Assembly (NCBI GenBank): GCA_038116915.1
Contig: JAYOEU010000003.1
Coordinates: forward strand, 1 to 64,000
DNA length: 64,000 bases
Direction of reading: 5' to 3'
Source of the DNA: JADHLJ01 sp038116915
GTDB taxonomy: Bacteria > Pseudomonadota > Alphaproteobacteria > Thalassobaculales > Thalassobaculaceae
Under the pieces are notes generated by a model that saw only the letters and a list, made by a program, of their open reading frames with translations, had not been told where the DNA came from and searched no databases. This document shows positions 61,041 through 64,000 of this stretch, one piece after another (position 1 is the first letter of the stretch; each line of letters begins with the position of its first letter). A program made the position numbers and the translations under genes.

Positions 61041-63437
61041 GTGACGACTGAATTCGATATTGTGATCGTCGGGTCCGGACCGGCAGGCTTGAGCGCTGCC
61101 GCCCGGGCGGCGCAGCGCGGCGTCAATCATGTGCTGTTCGAGCGCACGGACCATGCCTCGGACACCATCTACAAATACCAGAAGAAAAAGTTCGTCATGG
61201 CGACCCCGGACGTGCTGCCGCTGCAGAGCGACATGCGGTTCGAGGCGGGAATCCGGGAGGACATCCTGGACGCCTGGAACAGCGGGCTCGAGGAGCACTC
61301 GGTCAACATCCGGTACAAATCCGAAATCACCGCGATATCAGGCTCCAAGGGCGATTTCACGCTCACGGTGAACGGCAGCGAGACGGTCAAGGCCAAGCAC
61401 GTGATCATGTCGATCGGTGTGCAGGGCAATCTGCGCCAATTGGGCGTTCCAGGCCAGGAATGGGATAAGGTCCAGTATCAGCTCGACGACCCATTGGAAT
61501 ATGACGGCGAGACCGTCGTCGTGGTCGGCGCGGGCGACGCGGCCATCGAAAACGCGATGGGCCTGACGGCGCAGAACGAAGTGATCATCATCAACCGAAA
61601 GGGCGAATTCGCCCGCGCCAAGCAGGGCAACCTGAACGCCATTAACGGGGCCATCGAAAGCGAGCTGATCGAGTGCTACTTCAACGCATCGCCGCTCCGC
61701 GTCGAGCCGGGCCTTCTGGTGCTCAAGACCCCGGAAGGAGAGGCGGAGGTAAAATGCGACCGGATTATCGCCCGTCTCGGAGCCAATCCGCCACGCCGCT
61801 TCGTTGAAGCTTGCGGCATCAAGTTCTCCAGCGACGATCCCTCGGCCTTGCCGGAGCTGTCGGCGACCTATGAGTCGTCGGTGGAAGGGATGTACATCGT
61901 CGGCGCGCTCGCCGGTTATCCTCTCATCAAGCAGGCGATGAACCAGGGATACGAGGTGGTCGAGACCATTCTCGGCCATCCGGTCCGCCCCGCGGACGAG
62001 GCCCTTTTGGAGGATCGCTTCTCGTCGATCGAGGGGATGTCCGTGGATGAGGTGCTGGAGGCGATCCAGACCAACGTGCCGTTGCTGTCGCACATGTCCC
62101 GCTTGCAGTTGCGCGAGTTCATGCTGGAAAGCCGGATCCATCTGGTGCGGCCGGGCGATGTCATCTTCGAGCGGAACGACTTCACCAACAGCGTCTATTC
62201 GATCGTCGATGGCGCGGTCGATATTCAGATCAATCCGAACGATCCGAGCGAGGTTGTGACCCTGCGGACCGGCGCCTTTTTCGGCGAGATGGGTTTGATT
62301 TCGGGACGTCGGCGTACCGCGACCATTCTGGCCCACGCGGACTCGATCTTGGTCGAGACGCCGCGCCGCGCCATGCTGAAGCTGATCAGTTCCATCGACG
62401 CCGCCAAGCGGGTGATCGACGAGGCGGCGATTTCGCGGCAGATCCAGACCCATCTGGCGCCGAATATCGATCCGGCGCTGTTGGACGAGGTGGTTACCAC
62501 CGCGACCATTGAAAGCTTCTCGGCCGGCGACGTGATGATCCAGGAGGGTGAAACCTCGGACGACGTCTATCTGGTCCGCTCGGGCTCGATGATGGTTTCG
62601 CGCCGCATCGGCGGACGCGATGTGGTGCTGTCCTACATTCCGGCCGGCAACTATGTCGGGGAAATGGCGCTGCTCACCGAAGCGCCGCGCTCGGCGTCGG
62701 TCAAGGCGACGGTCGCCTCCGAAACCATCAAGGTTGACGCGGGTGCGTTCAAGCGTCTGCTGGCGCGCGAACCGGCGCTGAAAAGTGAGATCGAAGAGCG
62801 GTTCCGGGACCGGCTGGTACAGAATGTCGAGGCCGAGCAGCGACCGCATTCAGGCCACATCATCGAGTTTCTGGTGAGCCAGGGACTTGGCGAGGCCACG
62901 GACGTTCTGCTGATCGATGAAGCGCTGTGCGTGCGTTGCGACAATTGTGAAAAGGCCTGCGCCGAAACCCATGGCGGCAAGTCGAGACTGAAACGCGAGG
63001 CCGGGCCGACCTTCGGCACCTTGCACGTTCCGACCTCATGCCGTCATTGCGAGCATCCGCATTGCATGTCCGACTGCCCGGCCGACGCGATCCACCGGGC
63101 GCCGAATGGTGAAGTGTTCATCGACGAAAAATGCATCGGCTGCGGCAACTGCGCTCGGGATTGCCCGTATAACGTCATTCACATGGCCTATCCGCCGCCG
63201 CCCAAGCCGGGCCTGTTGCAATGGCTGCTGTTGGGCATGGGGCCGGGGCCGGGTGAGGACAAGACGCCCAGGGCCAAACCGGAGGGCGCGCGGGAGACCG
63301 CGACCAAGTGCGATATGTGCAAGGACATCGCCGGTGGCCCGTCCTGCGTCAGCGCCTGCCCGACCGGCGCGGCGATCCGGGTCAATCCAGAGGAGTTCTT
63401 CTCGATCACCGCGTCAGCGAAGTCGGGGAGAGCGTGA
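61041..63437 (+). CDS. Flavoprotein fused to two cNMP-binding domains and a four-cluster ferredoxin
   Basis: A 798-residue fusion. Residues 1 to about 315 are a thioredoxin-reductase-like NAD(P)H:flavin oxidoreductase with FAD motif GSGPAGLSAA and NADPH motif VVGAGDAAIENA, but without the CxxC active site of thioredoxin reductase. Two cyclic-nucleotide-binding domains follow (about 347-468 and 494-575), each with the cassette glutamate and arginine (GEMGL...RRTA and GEMAL...PRSA). From about 630 a HybA/DmsB-type ferredoxin holds 16 cysteines for four [4Fe-4S] clusters. GTG 61041 is the start. It would pass electrons from NAD(P)H to Fe-S clusters under ligand control. It overlaps no neighbour but is followed immediately by a membrane gene. 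Confidence 0.9.
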   Translation: MTTEFDIVIVGSGPAGLSAAARAAQRGVNHVLFERTDHASDTIYKYQKKKFVMATPDVLPLQSDMRFEAGIREDILDAWNSGLEEHSVNIRYKSEITAISGSKGDFTLTVNGSETVKAKHVIMSIGVQGNLRQLGVPGQEWDKVQYQLDDPLEYDGETVVVVGAGDAAIENAMGLTAQNEVIIINRKGEFARAKQGNLNAINGAIESELIECYFNASPLRVEPGLLVLKTPEGEAEVKCDRIIARLGANPPRRFVEACGIKFSSDDPSALPELSATYESSVEGMYIVGALAGYPLIKQAMNQGYEVVETILGHPVRPADEALLEDRFSSIEGMSVDEVLEAIQTNVPLLSHMSRLQLREFMLESRIHLVRPGDVIFERNDFTNSVYSIVDGAVDIQINPNDPSEVVTLRTGAFFGEMGLISGRRRTATILAHADSILVETPRRAMLKLISSIDAAKRVIDEAAISRQIQTHLAPNIDPALLDEVVTTATIESFSAGDVMIQEGETSDDVYLVRSGSMMVSRRIGGRDVVLSYIPAGNYVGEMALLTEAPRSASVKATVASETIKVDAGAFKRLLAREPALKSEIEERFRDRLVQNVEAEQRPHSGHIIEFLVSQGLGEATDVLLIDEALCVRCDNCEKACAETHGGKSRLKREAGPTFGTLHVPTSCRHCEHPHCMSDCPADAIHRAPNGEVFIDEKCIGCGNCARDCPYNVIHMAYPPPPKPGLLQWLLLGMGPGPGEDKTPRAKPEGARETATKCDMCKDIAGGPSCVSACPTGAAIRVNPEEFFSITASAKSGRA

Positions 63438-63438
63438 A

Positions 63439-64000
63439 TGCATGAGGGTTTCCTCGTCTATGCCGGGTTCCGATATCTGAAGCTCGCGACATTTCTGTGC
63501 GTGGCGTCGATCGCGCTCTACGCCTGGCACATGCCTCCGGACGAGCCGAATGGCGGTACCTGGCTTGGCTACGGCCTCGGTGGGATCGGGGCGACACTGA
63601 TCCTGTGGCTGATGTGGTTCGGCGTGCGGAAGCGGAAGTACGGCACGACCGACAAGCTGCAGGGTTGGCTCTCCGCCCATGTCTATCTCGGGTTGAGCCT
63701 CATCATCGTGGCCACCCTACACACCGGCTTCCAGTTCGGCTGGAACCTCCACACCCTGGCTTACACTCTGATGATGGTTGTGATCGCCAGCGGGTTTTTC
63801 GGAATTTACGCCTATGCCCGCTATCCCCGGCTGATGACGGAAAACCGGCGCGGAATCACCAATGACGAAATCTACGCGGAAATCGGCGAGCTGGATCGGG
63901 AATGCCGGCAATTGGCCAGCGCCATGCCGGACGAGATTGCCGCACTGGTCCTGGTTTCCTGCAATGAAACCAGCATCGGCGGCTCGATTTTGCGGCAATT
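63439..64000 (+). CDS. Membrane protein with likely haem-b histidines, partial at window end
   Basis: The ATG at 63439 is one base after the TGA of the flavoprotein fusion. At least 187 residues are present and the frame runs off the window. Four transmembrane helices are visible (about 12-30, 42-62, 77-97, 104-125). Histidines lie in SAHVYLG, ATLHTG and NLHTL, spaced as in cytochrome b561/ferric-reductase-type haem ligands. A charged cytoplasmic segment follows. It probably links the ferredoxin module to the membrane quinone pool or the multihaem cytochrome; this is inference. I cannot give the full length. Confidence 0.75.

Noticed and set aside
61041..61980. Thioredoxin reductase
   Set aside because: The FAD and NADPH motifs match but the redox-active CxxC is absent; electron flow to the fused ferredoxin is more likely.
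1..64000. CRISPR arrays, tRNA, rRNA, insertion sequences, phage attachment sites
   Set aside because: Looked for by eye; no repeat-spacer pattern, no cloverleaf, no transposase or integrase motif was found. A covariance-model tRNA search would settle it.

Overview
The window is a GC-rich, densely packed chromosomal segment that looks like a free-living alphaproteobacterium, most likely a Rhodospirillales-type organism. The evidence is the rsmB-rpe-heparinase gene order, a small SdhAF4-type protein, the DUF1285-NUDIX-cca block divergent from a MoxR-DUF58-DUF4159 block, a TctABC transporter, and formate-THF ligase. This placement is inference from gene content. I see no tRNA, rRNA, CRISPR array, phage or insertion sequence. 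One run of exactly 100 N (40458-40557) is an assembly gap inside a glycosyltransferase gene.

Layout. 1-10.4 kb: a SET-domain protein, a flavin monooxygenase with an NTF2-like front end, then a redox/signalling block. That block holds a response regulator without a DNA-binding domain, a NarK-type transporter fused to a cyclic-nucleotide-binding domain and a histidine kinase, and a 1209-residue molybdopterin oxidoreductase fused to its own NAD(P)H reductase and 2Fe-2S ferredoxin. 10.7-17.4 kb: 2-hydroxyacyl-CoA lyase/oxalyl-CoA decarboxylase family enzyme, quinone oxidoreductase, enolase-superfamily enzyme, D-aminoacylase-like amidohydrolase and an SDR. 17.4-25.1 kb (minus strand): rsmB, rpe, heparinase II/III-like protein, then three genes resembling WbpL, WbpV and WbpM for an N-acetylated 6-deoxyhexosamine surface glycan. 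25.2-33.1 kb: SdhAF4-like, tctABC, fhs, GNAT and a gamma-glutamyltransferase-like protein. 33.1-39 kb: a secreted hypothetical protein, a MATE exporter behind a perfect palindrome, and a three-gene operon (phosphodiesterase-like, signal-less SBP-like, 2OG oxygenase).

39-45.5 kb: gap-split TPR/OGT-type glycosyltransferase, hemF, then DUF1285-NUDIX-cca-hydratase. 45.6-52.4 kb: MoxR, DUF58 and two large membrane-anchored proteins. 52.4-58.9 kb: LysR/pirin divergent pair, a formyl-CoA transferase-like gene, phytanoyl-CoA dioxygenase-like gene, zinc alcohol dehydrogenase, and a secreted PPC-domain protein. 58.95-64 kb: a second redox block with a multihaem cytochrome c, a small TPR membrane protein, a flavoprotein fused to two cyclic-nucleotide domains and a four-cluster ferredoxin, and a membrane protein with likely haem-b histidines cut by the window end.

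The two blocks that combine cyclic-nucleotide sensing with redox chemistry (2977-10391 and 58954-64000) are the best candidates for undescribed systems. In the first, transport of a nitrate/nitrite-like anion, ligand sensing, phosphotransfer and a self-contained NAD(P)H-driven molybdoenzyme are encoded by three adjacent genes. In the second, cyclic-nucleotide domains are built directly into an electron-transfer protein.
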